Shown piece after piece: positions 11,226 to 22,441 of a stretch of 64,000 nucleotides of DNA. Each line of letters opens with the position of its first letter. Position 1 is the first letter of the stretch. The translations under genes were made by a program, and so were the position numbers. Where the stretch lies: assembly GCA_020726505.1 (NCBI GenBank), contig JAHLEZ010000025.1, positions 186,001 to 250,000 of the forward strand. Direction: 5' to 3'. The notes under the pieces are model-generated. The model ran no database searches, was not told the DNA's origin, and saw nothing but the letters and a program-made list of their open reading frames with translations. The stretch is from Leptodontidium sp. MPI-SDFR-AT-0119 (taxonomy: Eukaryota > Ascomycota > Leotiomycetes > Helotiales > Leptodontidiaceae).

Positions 11226-12431
11226 AGTACATGTCTGTATATTTCTATGTTGGGGAACAGATGCCCGGATCTGGTGTTGGGGGGGGGGGGGGGGGCGGGG
11301 GCACCCGTTGAGGCAACATTGTAGTTTCTTGATCGGATTTTACGGGACGTCATCAGAACTAGCTGAAGTGCAATAGCAACCCTGGATTATTCAATAGTGG
11401 GTGAGCATCATGAGGCAATAAAGATCAGTGAAAATAATACCATCCAGTCCCCCCGTGAAGAGGATAAAATTGCAGGCCAGATCCCGGAAACGTGAAGCAG
11501 CTGCTTGTTCAAGAGAGAACCATACTCGTCGCAAGACTAATGAAACGCTTAGATAACGTCGTGGGGCTAAAATGATAAGTGTCTGCCAAGGAAGTGCACT
11601 TAATGCATAGGATGCGAACGACATTTCAGCGCAGAAGGAGGCAGAGGGGCAAATTCGAGTCGACAAGTGCTTTGGATGCGGCGGTCAAAATGAGGGGCAA
11701 TCGACTACGCGACGTTGTGGCACTTGTGAAAAGACTAATCATAATGCGCGAACTTGTCAGGGAGATATAAAAATACCATATAAAAATACCAAATTTATTA
11801 GATCCTAAGTAGCTTTGGTTAATGTTACGTGTTGTGGTTGTTGAAATGCAGTTCGAAGTGATGGGGTGGAGAAAGAGGGACTGGTGGGGATGCGGGGTCA
11901 ATCGAGTACAACGCTTCGGCGTCGCCATGTTGCAGAAGCCCGCAAAGAAGTCATATGGAGGATGTACCTTTTGTACTGTAGCTTTGTGTCGTGAGGGGAG
12001 GTGTTGGGGGCGTTTTCATTACCAAAATGTACCTTACTAAGTAATTTATTTGTATGCATAAGTACAGAAAATAATGTTTCGTTCGCCTAACCCCTACTAG
12101 TGTGGCCAACGTCTCACCAACGAAGGGATACTGGTATTCGTGCCTGGCCGACTGGGGGGGGTGGCGTCGAGTGAGCAGTTGCCGGAAAAAAAACCCGGCG
12201 GGCTCTGTGGGGTTCGATTGCCCCCCTCTTCTCGCTCTTTCGGTCTTAGGTCGTTACTGCGGACCTACGGACAATGAGAAACACCGATGGACTCTAAACA
12301 CAGTACTCTAAGTGGTTATGTGCCTCGGTTGGCCTCGAAGCACAGGCCAAGAATGGGTCAGATCTGAGCACAGGGTACGTACCAAGAGAAGGTTTAAGAA
12401 GCCTGTAAGTGGTCCGACACAGTGGTTGTTA
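11226..12431. other. Intergenic region with a G homopolymer
   Basis: Just after the transporter stop there is a run of about 16 G followed by CGGGG (11280-11300). No open frame between 11391 and 12311 resembles a protein I know, and none has a convincing intron structure. The sequence grades into AT-rich repeats near 12430. Confidence 0.4.
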
Positions 12432-12997
12432 CTATCCCCCCCTAAACAAACGTTAAACCAGGGGGTTTGAGGGCCACTAAGCCAGAGAGGCTTACAAGGG
12501 GTCTTTAACTAATTAAATCGACGTAGAATACTTTAGAAATAACACACGTTTCACTTGCGTAACATTTTTACTAATAAAAAAGTGAAATTCTCATAGTAAA
12601 TAATTTAACTTAATTTCCTTTTAATAATATAATTATAATTATTATTACTTTGGCAAACGATATAATAAATATTTAAAACTTTTTTTTATATTTTATAAAC
12701 TCCTCGTATATAAATTATTTACGAGGTCTCGGATTCTTAAGCTTCAAATGATTTACTTTCCCCTCTTCCATCTTAAGCCTTAACATAGTCCTGGGACTCC
12801 CAAAATAACCCTCACCCTTCGTAAACACTTATACGAAAGGTATATATGCCACTTACTTCTTATATAAATAAAATTTATATTAAAATAGCTCTTAAACTTA
12901 GCCACGACTTATAAGAAATATACTTAAAACTAGGTTATACTCTTTAATAAATCTAATAAGCTAAAGAGCATAAAACTACCTATTAAAAACACTAAAC
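12432..12997 (+). mobile_element. Truncated Tc1/mariner element (5' half)
   Basis: About 565 bp matching the left half of the complete element at 57264-59020: the same C-rich left end (CTATCCCCCC...AAACAAACGTTAAAC), the same spacer, and the same N-terminal transposase remnant ending in a region equivalent to IQWAKEHK. A TA precedes it. It stops exactly where an LTR begins at 12998, and no right half is found nearby. Many A/T substitutions relative to the 57-kb copy indicate RIP. Confidence 0.7.
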
Positions 12998-13299
12998 TGT
13001 TACGGCTGGCAAGAGGTTAATACGGCGAGTAGACTCTAGCTTTGTATTTAGGCCTAATATTACGCTTAGAATCAAGAAGAAAAGACAAAGAGAAAAGGAA
13101 AGCTCTCTATAAGGGAGAGCATAAGTATAAATACACGAAGGACTCTACTAATAAGGCCTAGTGTAGTCGAACGCCATTTATATTAATATATCGTATACTT
13201 ACTACTTAGTCCTCCCGATTAGGCTTAGCGCCGTCGCATAGCCAGCGATACTACGAGCCCGTGTCGGTTAGAATACGAGGCGCATCGTAGGTCGTAACA
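12998..13299 (-). repeat. Solo LTR, Gypsy family A (reverse orientation)
   Basis: 302 bp with TG...CA ends (TGTTACGGCTGGC...GTCGTAACA). It is the reverse complement of the LTRs at 13521-13821 and 46609-46908, with many C/T-type differences. The 5-bp flanks (TAAAC, ATTCT) do not match and no polypurine tract lies beside it, so it is probably a recombined or partly lost insertion. Confidence 0.75.
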
Positions 13300-13520
13300 A
13301 TTCTACATTAAGAAACCGGGATTTCCTAAACAGGGAATCTCTCGCCTAAAAGTCTAACTGCTTTAACGCTCGTGCTGCTTAGGACGGCCGCAGCGAGTAG
13401 TCGCGACCCTTACTAGCTCACCGTAAAACCCCACCTTATATATAAATCTAATATTATTTCCCACTTTACTTTCTCTCGTCCTTTACTAAATTTCCAAAGC
13501 GCTAGTCATATATAACCCTC
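13300..13520. other. AT-rich degraded sequence between inverted LTR copies
   Basis: About 220 bp of RIP-like sequence with no open frame. Together with 13822-13969 and 16991-17751 it seems to be the target into which the LTR and hAT element inserted. Its own identity is not clear. Confidence 0.35.
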
Positions 13521-13821
13521 TATTACGACCTCCGATGCGCCTCGTATTCTAACCGACACGGCTCGTAGCATCGCTAGCTATGCGACGGCGCTAAGCCTAA
13601 TCGGGAGGACTAAGTAGTGAGTATACGATATATTAATATAAATGGCGTTCGACTATATTAGGCCTTATTAGTAGGGTCCTTCGTGTATTTATACTTAAGC
13701 CCTCCTTTATAGAGAGCTTTCCTTTTCTCTTTGTCTTTTCTTCTCGATTCTAAGTTTAGTATTAGGCCTAAATATAAAGCTAGAGTCTACTCGCCGTATT
13801 AACCTCTTGCCAGCCGTAACA
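13521..13821 (+). repeat. Solo LTR, Gypsy family A, with 5-bp target duplication
   Basis: 301 bp from TATTACGAC to CCGTAACA (the first TG is changed to TA, fitting RIP). Flanked by a perfect direct repeat CCCTC (13516-13520 and 13822-13826). With no internal region, this is a solo LTR left by recombination. Homologous to the 3' LTR at 46609-46908. Confidence 0.85.
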
Positions 13822-13977
13822 CCCTCGCTATTAGACCTTCGCGACTATCCCGTGGCTCACGAGTCGGCCTTATTACGTACACTAAGCCTTAATTTCCCCT
13901 ACCGGGCCAGGCCTACGCTTTAATTAACTAATACCCTTCGTAAATGCCTCTTAATATTTTATCGTTAGCGCTACTAT

Positions 13978-16900
13978 TAGGCTGGTTGATAAGTCAGTTA
14001 AGTCAGTATCAGTTGACTAAATCACTACGACTGACTGACTGACATAAATAAGGCAACTGACGAGCTTAACTAATTAAATTAATCAGTACTGATTTTAACT
14101 AAATATAATTTATAGAAATCAGATATTTAGTAGTATAGCTTTAAAGGCTCTAGTAATTTTAATAGCTCCACGATTTTGCTAATTCTTTAAATACTCTTAG
14201 TACCACAACATCTCTCCCGATAAATTAGAGCTCTCTATAATAGTTTGTTTAAAGTAAGAAAAAAAGACTCTTTTACACTCCGAGCTTATAGTAAGTATAA
14301 CTAGAAAATCAAAGGCCATTTGAGCTAGTTGTGGCCACTCGGCCTCTCGTAACCTCTAATACTCTATAACTCTTATATGCTCAATAGGTGGCTCTTAAAG
14401 ATAATAGAAATATTAATCTCTTCTACTAGAAACAATTATATTACGCGGCTTACTAATTAAAGCCGCGGCGTTAAGGATACTCTTTAAGTAATCCTTTTCT
14501 AAAGAAGGTACGGCAAGAACTAGTTCTAAAGATAAAGTAACACGAGAAACAACTGTTACGCCTTTATATTACTCTTCTTATAGTTTCTTAAACTTGGATT
14601 TCGCTAATACAAGGAATAGAGCTAAGTTCCCTTTCTAATTCTTCTTAAAAAAGGACTATTTATATAAGGGATAAAGAACTATTAACGCTTGCTACGTTAG
14701 AGAATCGTCGGTCTTTCTATACTACTTTAAGTACGCTTGCTAGGCCAAAGTAATTGACTATTGTATGCCTTTGTAGTCGTTGAATTAGTGTTGTTTTGAC
14801 TAAGTTTCTAGAGCCTTAAAGTGCGCCATGATATGCTCTAATACGATTAGAGATTCCTATAGAGTACTATGTGACGGTTCTAAAGCTCCTTCGATTATCT
14901 TTGCATTTCCTTCTAAACCTTTAGTAAGTAAAAACAATGGCTAAAGCTAATCCCTAATAATTTCTAAGGTCTCTCACTCTTCTAAAGACAGGTAGTCGTT
15001 ATCGAATATCTCTTGATTGTCTAGTTCCGTAGAGACGTGTAATATAACGGCATATTCGATGAGAGCCTGGCGTAGCTTAATACCTCTGCGCACTATTAAA
15101 TACGTGGCATTCTAGCGTATACCTCCATCGAGAACCAACTTCCATTCCTTCCCTACTACCACACTAATATTAAGCTATAATTAAAGGGCCAAAAACAACG
15201 TGGTTCTCTTACTAGAGGCCATAACATGTACTACTAAGTTGTGTAACTTTCTAACCTCTCCTCTGCGCCGCCAAAGCTTTCGATAGTCAGCTGGCCTTAC
15301 TACTATATAATCGTTGGCCTAAGAGCTCTAATCTTAACTAAATAAGTAGGCCTTAGTAATTAAATTAATGACGTAACTTATATAACGTATTCTCTTCTCT
15401 TTATAATCGAACCCCTATTACTTTCTAAGCTCTGCGAGAGTCGTATCGTTATTTGTCGCGTTGTCAAGTACAAAGTAGCCTAGGTTACTAGCGTTAATTC
15501 CGAATCGAGTGAGAAGTGGGAGAAGTATAAAGTATTAATCTAAGATTTTTAATTAAAGGACGCGACAGGAAACTAAATAATAAGTTACATACTAACTCCT
15601 GTCTTTCTATGCCCTAGGAGCTCTAATAGGCCTATAAGACGCGTGTAGGACTCGTATTAATCGTTAATAAAGTGAACTACAACACTAAGTACACTAAGCT
15701 TCTCTCTCTTTAATCCCTAATTATTAAAAGTAAGAGTTATCTTTGACTTAAAGCTACGAATCTCTTATATGACTTAAGGCTCTATATGTCGGAAAAGATC
15801 GTGGATCTACTATTCTATAATAGAGTATATATTTAGCAAAGTATTAACTGTCTTAATATTCGCAATCTTAAAGTAACGTTTCAAGCGTTTAAAGGTAGCT
15901 TTGCAGTGTTTAATATTATCACAAATAATCTACTCTAAAAACGCGTTAACGAATTCTTATTAACAGAAAGGGATCACTTCGTTATAACTCCCACTAACGA
16001 CCCCTAAGGCTTAAGCGCGTATAAGTTCTATTAATATTATTCTTTATATATCTCCTCTTACGTCTAGTATATGTGTATCTTACATATAGCGCTCGGCGTT
16101 ACTCAAAGTATTAGCGTTAAAGTGAAATTCGCGATTCTTAGAAAATTTAACATCGTAGTAACCTTTAATAATTAGTACTTAATCTATAGATTTAATAAAG
16201 AAGCACATATAAAGCTTGTAGTACTATATAAAGTTATTAGATACTTCCGTCGTATCTTTAAGATAATACCTAACTTTCTATACTCATTAACAAAGCTTCC
16301 TCTTTATTACACTTACTATAATAAAACTAGTAAGTAACCTAGCTAATTAAACCTTGTAATCATCAAATAAAGGCTCTCTAAAGTCGTACAGAAAGTATTC
16401 TTCGTGATTAATATAAGTTAAAGGCTTACTAAGGTCGTAAAAGGTAGTATAAGTAGGCGTTAGACGAAAACAGCGGTTACGAAGGGGCTTTTTTCCTGAC
16501 GATTTAGGGGCTATTATAGCCTGAAATAGGTTGATTAAAGTATTATTTAATACTATAAAAGGTACAGAAGAAGCTCTTAATTCGTCGTCTACGATAACTA
16601 CAAAGGAAGCGTGCGAAAAAGCTATAGTACTATGTTTAATAGATTAATTATAACGAAGTGCAATTAAACTATAAGGTTAGGCAATAGCGGGTAAGATTAT
16701 GTAATTTAAAAGTGGCTATTTCGGCCGTTTAGGCCAATTAAAGGCCTCTATTTAGGCCCGAGCGAGCTTAATCTGTGCGGGGCATCACCCAAAAATTAGC
16801 CTAGCTGCTACTACTAAACTGACCTTATTATAAGGATTTTCTTACCTCCTAACTTATAAGTTGAAATCAGTTAAGCATATAGCCACTGATTTATTAGGGT

Positions 16901-16982
16901 TAGGGCTAATAGCTGACTTATTAGATAATTTAAGGTCACTGACTGAAGTCAGCTTAACTAGACTGACTTATCGACCAGCCTG
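13978..16982 (-). mobile_element. hAT DNA transposon, RIP-degraded
   Basis: A 3005-bp element flanked by the 8-bp direct repeat GCTACTAT (13970-13977 and 16983-16990). Terminal inverted repeats match for at least 20 bp apart from two C/T differences (TAGGCTGGTTGATAAGTCAG against CAGGCTGGTCGATAAGTCAG). Many CAGT/ACTG subterminal repeats follow. The minus strand encodes a dead transposase; near 15020-15170 it reads KEWKLVLDGGIR, a stop, then NATYLIVRRGIKLRQAL, matching the conserved W...LD...RWNSTYLM...ALxLR block of hAT transposases. Stops and AT-richness show RIP. An 8-bp duplication is diagnostic for hAT. Confidence 0.88.
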
Positions 16983-16990
16983 GCTACTAT

Positions 16991-17751
16991 TAAGAATCTG
17001 CCTCGTACTAACTTCGCTCTAACTTAGATTATTTCAGAGCTACCGATGCGCTACGACGCGTATACCACTGCAACAGTGCTTCCCGTTTACCTAAGATAAA
17101 TCCACCGTCGATAAAAGCAGGCGACTCTTTATAAGCATAATATTCTTCTTTATCGCCTCTTCTTCCCTTTAAGGAATCACCTGCGTATTTAATATCTATT
17201 AGGTTTTTATAAAGGTCTCGCTTTTTGTTAAGATTTAAGAAAGCCTAAAGTAAGAAGAGGAAGGCGTAAGATAAGCGACATTTTTACGTACAATAATACT
17301 TTAAGAAGAAGAAACAGAAGCTTAAGTAAATAACGCGGTAGTAAGGGTAATAAAGCAACTAAAGCAAAGTCGGCTAAGTCAACTACGTTTATAAACACTT
17401 AGCAGGTTTTAAGAAAGTCTAAAACACCCTTTAATAATTATATTCCGCAAATACTTCTTAAGTTAAAGCCTTAAAGGATTTCAGGATACCGAACTTACGT
17501 GTTAGCATCTAAGCATAGCGTAAGTAACGCAGTAGATTATTCTAAGAGAAAACATAAAGTAGACCGTTTCAGAGTAATACGCTTTACTAGGTACGATACT
17601 CTAAAAGAGATTCCGGGATTTTTACTACCTAGTTTTCTTACTACGGTAATTAGAGGTTACTTAATTAAGTAAGCCTTTTCGGATCTACAAAAGAGCTTTT
17701 CATAATATAACGACGTACGACCCGATTTAGTAAACCTAAGACGCGTTATAT
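16991..17751. other. Unclassified RIP-degraded repeat
   Basis: AT-rich sequence continuing the target interrupted by the hAT element and ending at the next solo LTR. No domain is recognisable. Frames are full of TAA/TAG. Confidence 0.35.
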
Positions 17752-18038
17752 TGTGGGAGGGATAAAGCCCAATAAACCACACAACAAGAGAGGTAGCATG
17801 TAGTGAGGTACGGGAGAGACTCTAGGTGTAGGAAATCGCGGATCGATCAAATCTAAAGATAATACATATCTAAAGAGCATGAAAAGTCGAGGGAGGGGAG
17901 GAGAAAAAAGTGTATTAGATAATATCTATGAAAAGTTCTTTTTTTTGTTGAGTTGTTTTCAAGTGTTGAGCCCTTTTATCTGGAAAGAACCTATCCGGTC
18001 AGGTGACAAAGAGACTACCAGGAGTCTTCCCCACCACA
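17752..18038. repeat. Solo LTR, family B
   Basis: 287 bp with inverted ends TGTGG...CCACA (TGTGGGAGGGATAAAG at the left). Flanked by matching ATAT on both sides (17748-17751 and 18039-18042). A close copy with its own flanking match lies at 42727-43011. No internal region is attached. Orientation was not determined. Confidence 0.8.
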
Positions 18039-20080
18039 ATATAAGAACCGCTGACACGAAAGCCTCTAAATATAAAGCAGATTCTCGAAAAAAAGATTTT
18101 CTATTGGCCTATTAGTATTTCTATCTCTCTTAGCGATTAAGATATAAATTTAAAACGCAAAAGTGCAAATGTAAGGCATTTTCACGAAAAAATTAGTAGT
18201 AAGGTAATAAAGCAGTAGAGAAGGACGGCAAATATAGCTTATAAAAAAAGTCTTAAGTATACACAAGTTAAGAGGTTTATAAAAGCCTCCGATCCCTCCC
18301 TTTATTATCTGCTTAATCTACCTTTTATTTACTAATCGGATTCTAAAGGCGCTTTATTACGTTTATTCTATTCTTAACATAACTGCCTTTGCTTTTATTT
18401 ATTACGATCCAAAACTACTATCAAAAATCCGCATTCGGAATTCCTCTTCTAAATTTAATAAGAATTTAGCGACTAACTTAAGCAGCGTATTAATTAAAGC
18501 GCTACTAGCGTTAAGAAAAGCAGTAAGCAACAAAGACTAGTATTAACAGGTTAATAGAAATAGCGTAGCCATAGTCTAAGATACACAAGTTTATAAAGAT
18601 AATTTAGTAAGAACTCAAGGCATGTGTTTGAAAGAAAGTCCTATAATATTTCTTATACTCATCTAATTATACAACAGCCTCGATAACACTAAGAAGTGGG
18701 TTCGATAATAATATCAATAATGAATTCTTATCTTTACTACGATTACTGTCTTTAAATTACAAGCTCGAATCGGCGGAAGAGCTACCGACTATAAAGAGCA
18801 TTATAAGATAAGGCAACAATTAAGCACTAGATAACAGTCTTAGATCTCGTGGATCTTAAGCTAATAGTACTTATAATAAGCGAGCTAAGTTAAGTAAAAT
18901 GCACCGAATCTTTACTCACAAGATTACAAATAAACTAATTATATTACAATACAATAACGTGTCAGAAACAGATAACAATCTCAGTCCCGGATATACTCGT
19001 TACATTATAAAAAGTAAGCAACTAGGCTATAGTACCTTCGATATAAAGCACCTACTTATATTTTCCACTCGTACAATCCACGAGCATAAGGATAATAATA
19101 ATACTATTAATAAAACCACGCCTTATTAGACTATTAAACAACAGAAGTTTAATTCTCCTTCTTTCACTTCTACCTCATGTGATCTTATTATATTACTACT
19201 TCTTCGTAACAATAATAAAAAAGGCAATAAAGACTTTATTAGCGATTCCGGCGAGTTAAAAGCGGACAATATCTACTCCAAGCGGCGGAAGGTTTCTACT
19301 CTATAAGGCCTCGGGACAGTCTACTATAATAACCTATCACAGACATCTAGGACTCTATTAATAAGTAACGAAAATTGTAAAGAAGATGATAAGACGCTTA
19401 GTATTTCTCTCAACGCTAAACTTATTAGCTTTTTGAAAAGTACCCCTGCCTCTGAAGTTACTTCTTTAACAGAACTTAAAGTCTGCCTAATAATAACCAA
19501 TATCAACCAGGATTAAGAAGTTCGTAAGATTATTAATAAAAAGGACCTCGATAGTATTACGTATTACTTAGTAGATTAGTACCTTACACTATTACCTAAA
19601 CACTCACTAAGATATACACAAGAGTTAGTAGATAAGTTCGAGGCCCGTATTCGAGCACAACGCGGAGTTAATAACAAGCGAAGCGGACTAGGATTAAAGA
19701 TCAAGCAAAAAGCGAGTATAAAAGCTAAAGCATCGAGTAGCCAGTAAGCGAAGAAACCTCGAGGGCGGCCGCGGAAGCAAACATAAAAGAAGCGCAAATA
19801 TGTAGTTTTCGGGTATGCTCGCTTATGTAATCCTACTTCAACTCGAGTCGCACCCTTGTCAATGAACTGCGAGGTGCCAAGACCTGCCAAATCTACACCC
19901 CGAAACTCATATTCAAATCAAAACAACGCACTATTAATTAGCCCTAACCCTAATGCACTTATTTAGTAATTATACTTTCAAGTATGGTACATTTTTCTAT
20001 GAAAAAATTAAGTCAAGCGGAGTACAATTGGATTTTTAAAGTAATTAAATAGGCCGAAAAGGCCGTGTCCAAGTTGGTGG
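18039..20080 (+). mobile_element. RIP-degraded element of unknown class with AT-hook-like tail
   Basis: Mostly AT-rich with frames broken by TAA/TAG. On the plus strand a longer readable stretch from about 19250 to 19920 includes SKRRKVSTL, NVNLKIKQK-like basic segments and an AT-hook-like KKPRGRPRK (about 19755). It ends around STPRNSYSNQNNAL. I read this as the C-terminus of a dead transposon or retrotransposon protein but cannot name the family. A two-unit TTAGGG-like sequence occurs near 19951. Confidence 0.35.
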
Positions 20081-20106
20081 TACCGACCTGCGCCAGCAGG
20101 TCGGTA
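20081..20106. repeat. Perfect 11-bp inverted repeat (hairpin)
   Basis: Arms TACCGACCTGC and GCAGGTCGGTA separated by GCCA, followed by an A-rich run. It lies in a small GC-richer patch between dead repeats and the BCS1 pseudogene. Function unknown. Confidence 0.55.
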
Positions 20107-20389
20107 AAAAAACAAAAAAATCAGGAAACCGACGAATAGGGGCTGTCACGAGACTATGGCGGAACTGGAGAAATCGAACCCATGTAAATCGTACTAGTGC
20201 CCTTTAGACTTAGCCGGGCGGAATAGACCTTCATTATTATCATTATTTCGATTCCTTGATAGACCCGATTACCCAAATTGATTGAAACCTTAGAGGAATG
20301 AGAGATGGCCCATATTTGCAATCTGACAGATTTCCCCGAGCTTATTTTAAATCCTACATACCCTTCGCATTAGAATCCTACTAAGTGCT

Positions 20390-22228
20390 ATTGTTGGATA
20401 TGCTTAGTAGTCACAATCTCCTCGAAAGGATCCTTAGGAGGCGTATGAGAGCAGGTACACTTCGGGGTATGACCAGAGGGCATCTGCATGTTCATGATAG
20501 CTTTGATCAACTCTTGGGTATCACTCAAGGTGACAAAGGACTTGGATGGTGAGAGATTTGGGGTACTCGGTGGGGTGGTTGGCTGTGCTAATGCCAAGGG
20601 ACGTTGAACCATCTCGGTAGGGACTAATGATTGTTAGCAAAGTCTGATTTACGCTCCGAGTATCAATGGGCTTCGAGATGAGTTGCTCCACATTGTCAAT
20701 TGCTTCCACTGGTGATTTCCTGTGTTCCAGAAGAAACGAGAAAATTTACGCAGGGCTGAATTTTAGCTCCGGTACCCTAGCAGCAAACCCCTTTGCCACC
20801 CGCTCAACTTTCTCGGCCTCTTCCCTCTGACTCACTGCAGCTTCATAGACTTTTTTATTCTCTCCTGATTGAGCGTCCTCTGAAAGAGCTATGTCGCCTT
20901 CTACGGGTTTGAAGACGAGACAGAAGAGGTCAGCCGTCATTTTCTTGTCAGCGAGCCCAAGCTCGACCTTCTTATCGACGCGGCCAGGTCGTATAAGCGC
21001 TTTATTGAGGTGTGTGATATAATTGGTGGTCATGATCAAGACTCGGCCTTCTTGTGACCCTACGCTATCGATGACGTTCAAGGGAGTAGATAGGGACACC
21101 TTTCTAGAGACAGATTTACTCTGTTGAGAGGGAGAGCTAGTCACGCCCTGGCGAGAGTCCTTTGTTTTAACGTCTCCGAATCGCTTCGAACTAACGGCGT
21201 CAATATCTTCTACGAGAATAACGCAGCGACTTGGAAGCTTAGCGAATAGATCCCTTAGGCGGTCTTCATTGATGGCAGAAAGGCTGAGGATATAGATGTC
21301 CAAACCAAAATATCCAGCGATGGACAAGCTTAAACACTAGAGACGATTTTCCAGTCCCAGGGGGGCCATACAGTAGGTAACCCCTGCGATAGGGAATACC
21401 GCAGTTGGAATACCATCGTCGAGCTGTTTAGTCGAGGAAGTCTCCGATATCTTTGAGCAACTCCTTTTTCACACTCTCGTTGAGAATAACTGTCGAGATG
21501 TGTCTTACATCCGACACCATGGATCTTGCCTAGGTGCCATCTTGGTGCTCATAGAGAGAGGTTTTGCCCTGAATAAGCTTTAAATACTCGATACAACACT
21601 CGGTGAGCAGTTCCCTAAGAATTCGTGGGGATCAGCTAAAGCAGGAAAGGGAGACCTCTTCTCGACTATTGAATTCTCTAGCCCGATATGGCCATTATAC
21701 CGAATGAAAAAGCGTCCATTCCAGGGCGTGTAGGATATGGTCTTTCGCTTCGTATCTCCGTCGTTTGAACGCCTAAACCGTGTCGGTGCAGATGCCAAAT
21801 CGGTGGTAGCGAGGGAGGAACGAGCCTCCTGGGTAAAACTCTGAGAAGATACCCACAACAGCAGTATATCATAGACCTCTTGGCGATATCGCACATGAAT
21901 AGTTGAAGCTACGGATTGTCAGAAACTGGAGTCTCTCATTGTAAGTAGTGAGGGGGCACCAACTGAAATGAGTCTCGAGCCATCGTACCAAGCGCTCCCA
22001 CATTCGTCTGCAAACGAACACAACCAGCCCAAAGCAATACATCAGAGGAACATAGACGCTCAAGTCGATGGCGAGATACCCTTGGACAGCGGTAGACATG
22101 CGGGTGAAGCCTGGGAACAATACAAGGTCCAGGATCGAGGCTTGAGCGTCCGAGATTGCTTGAATTGGTAGAGAACTATTCTCATTGCATTCTGCCATCG
22201 TCGGACAGTGTTTTAGGGACATTGTCAA
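20390..22228 (-). pseudogene. BCS1-like AAA ATPase pseudogene
   Basis: Relic of a fungal BCS1-type protein, a membrane-anchored AAA ATPase of the family that includes the mitochondrial complex III assembly chaperone. Readable parts in order: N-terminal segment with a hydrophobic helix (SVYVPLMYCFGLVVFVC), BCS1_N region (YDILLLWVSSQSF), [20 protein letters not shown] with Walker A (about 21370), LPSRCVILVEDIDAV with Walker B (about 21225) and RPGRVDKKVELGLAD. Defects include an in-frame TAG after EHQDGT, a TAA after DIGDFLD, a frameshift just after Walker A, a frameshift near 21600 and a TAA after KFSPA where homology continues as IFSFLLEHRKSP. The number of lesions argues against introns. Fungal genomes carry many BCS1-like paralogs. 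Confidence 0.85.
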
Positions 22229-22441
22229 GTTGTAGGTAGCTTTGATGTGCGTGACAGATAAGATATATATAAGTGAGAACCGAAGATGCTTGAAGAGTTT
22301 GGAGAAATACAGAAGGAGGTGATGATGATCAGATTAACACTATACACACGACATCTTATTCTCTCGTTACAATACATCCGTAGATTCAAAGCGTTTGACC
22401 ACGCTGTCTCTCCCTATAATACACTGGTACAACCCTTTACT

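Noticed and set aside
19951..19962. CCCTAACCCTAA resembling telomere repeat (also near 16905)
   Set aside because: Only two units, located within dead transposons with sequence continuing on both sides; not a telomere.
20092..20120. Hairpin followed by A-run considered as a transcription terminator
   Set aside because: The homopolymer is A on the plus strand and precedes the hairpin as T on the minus strand; fungi do not use intrinsic terminators of this kind.
20150..20230. tRNA-like segment with GGGTTCGATTTC on the minus strand
   Set aside because: A T-loop-like string is present, but acceptor, D and anticodon stems cannot be paired, so no tRNA was called.
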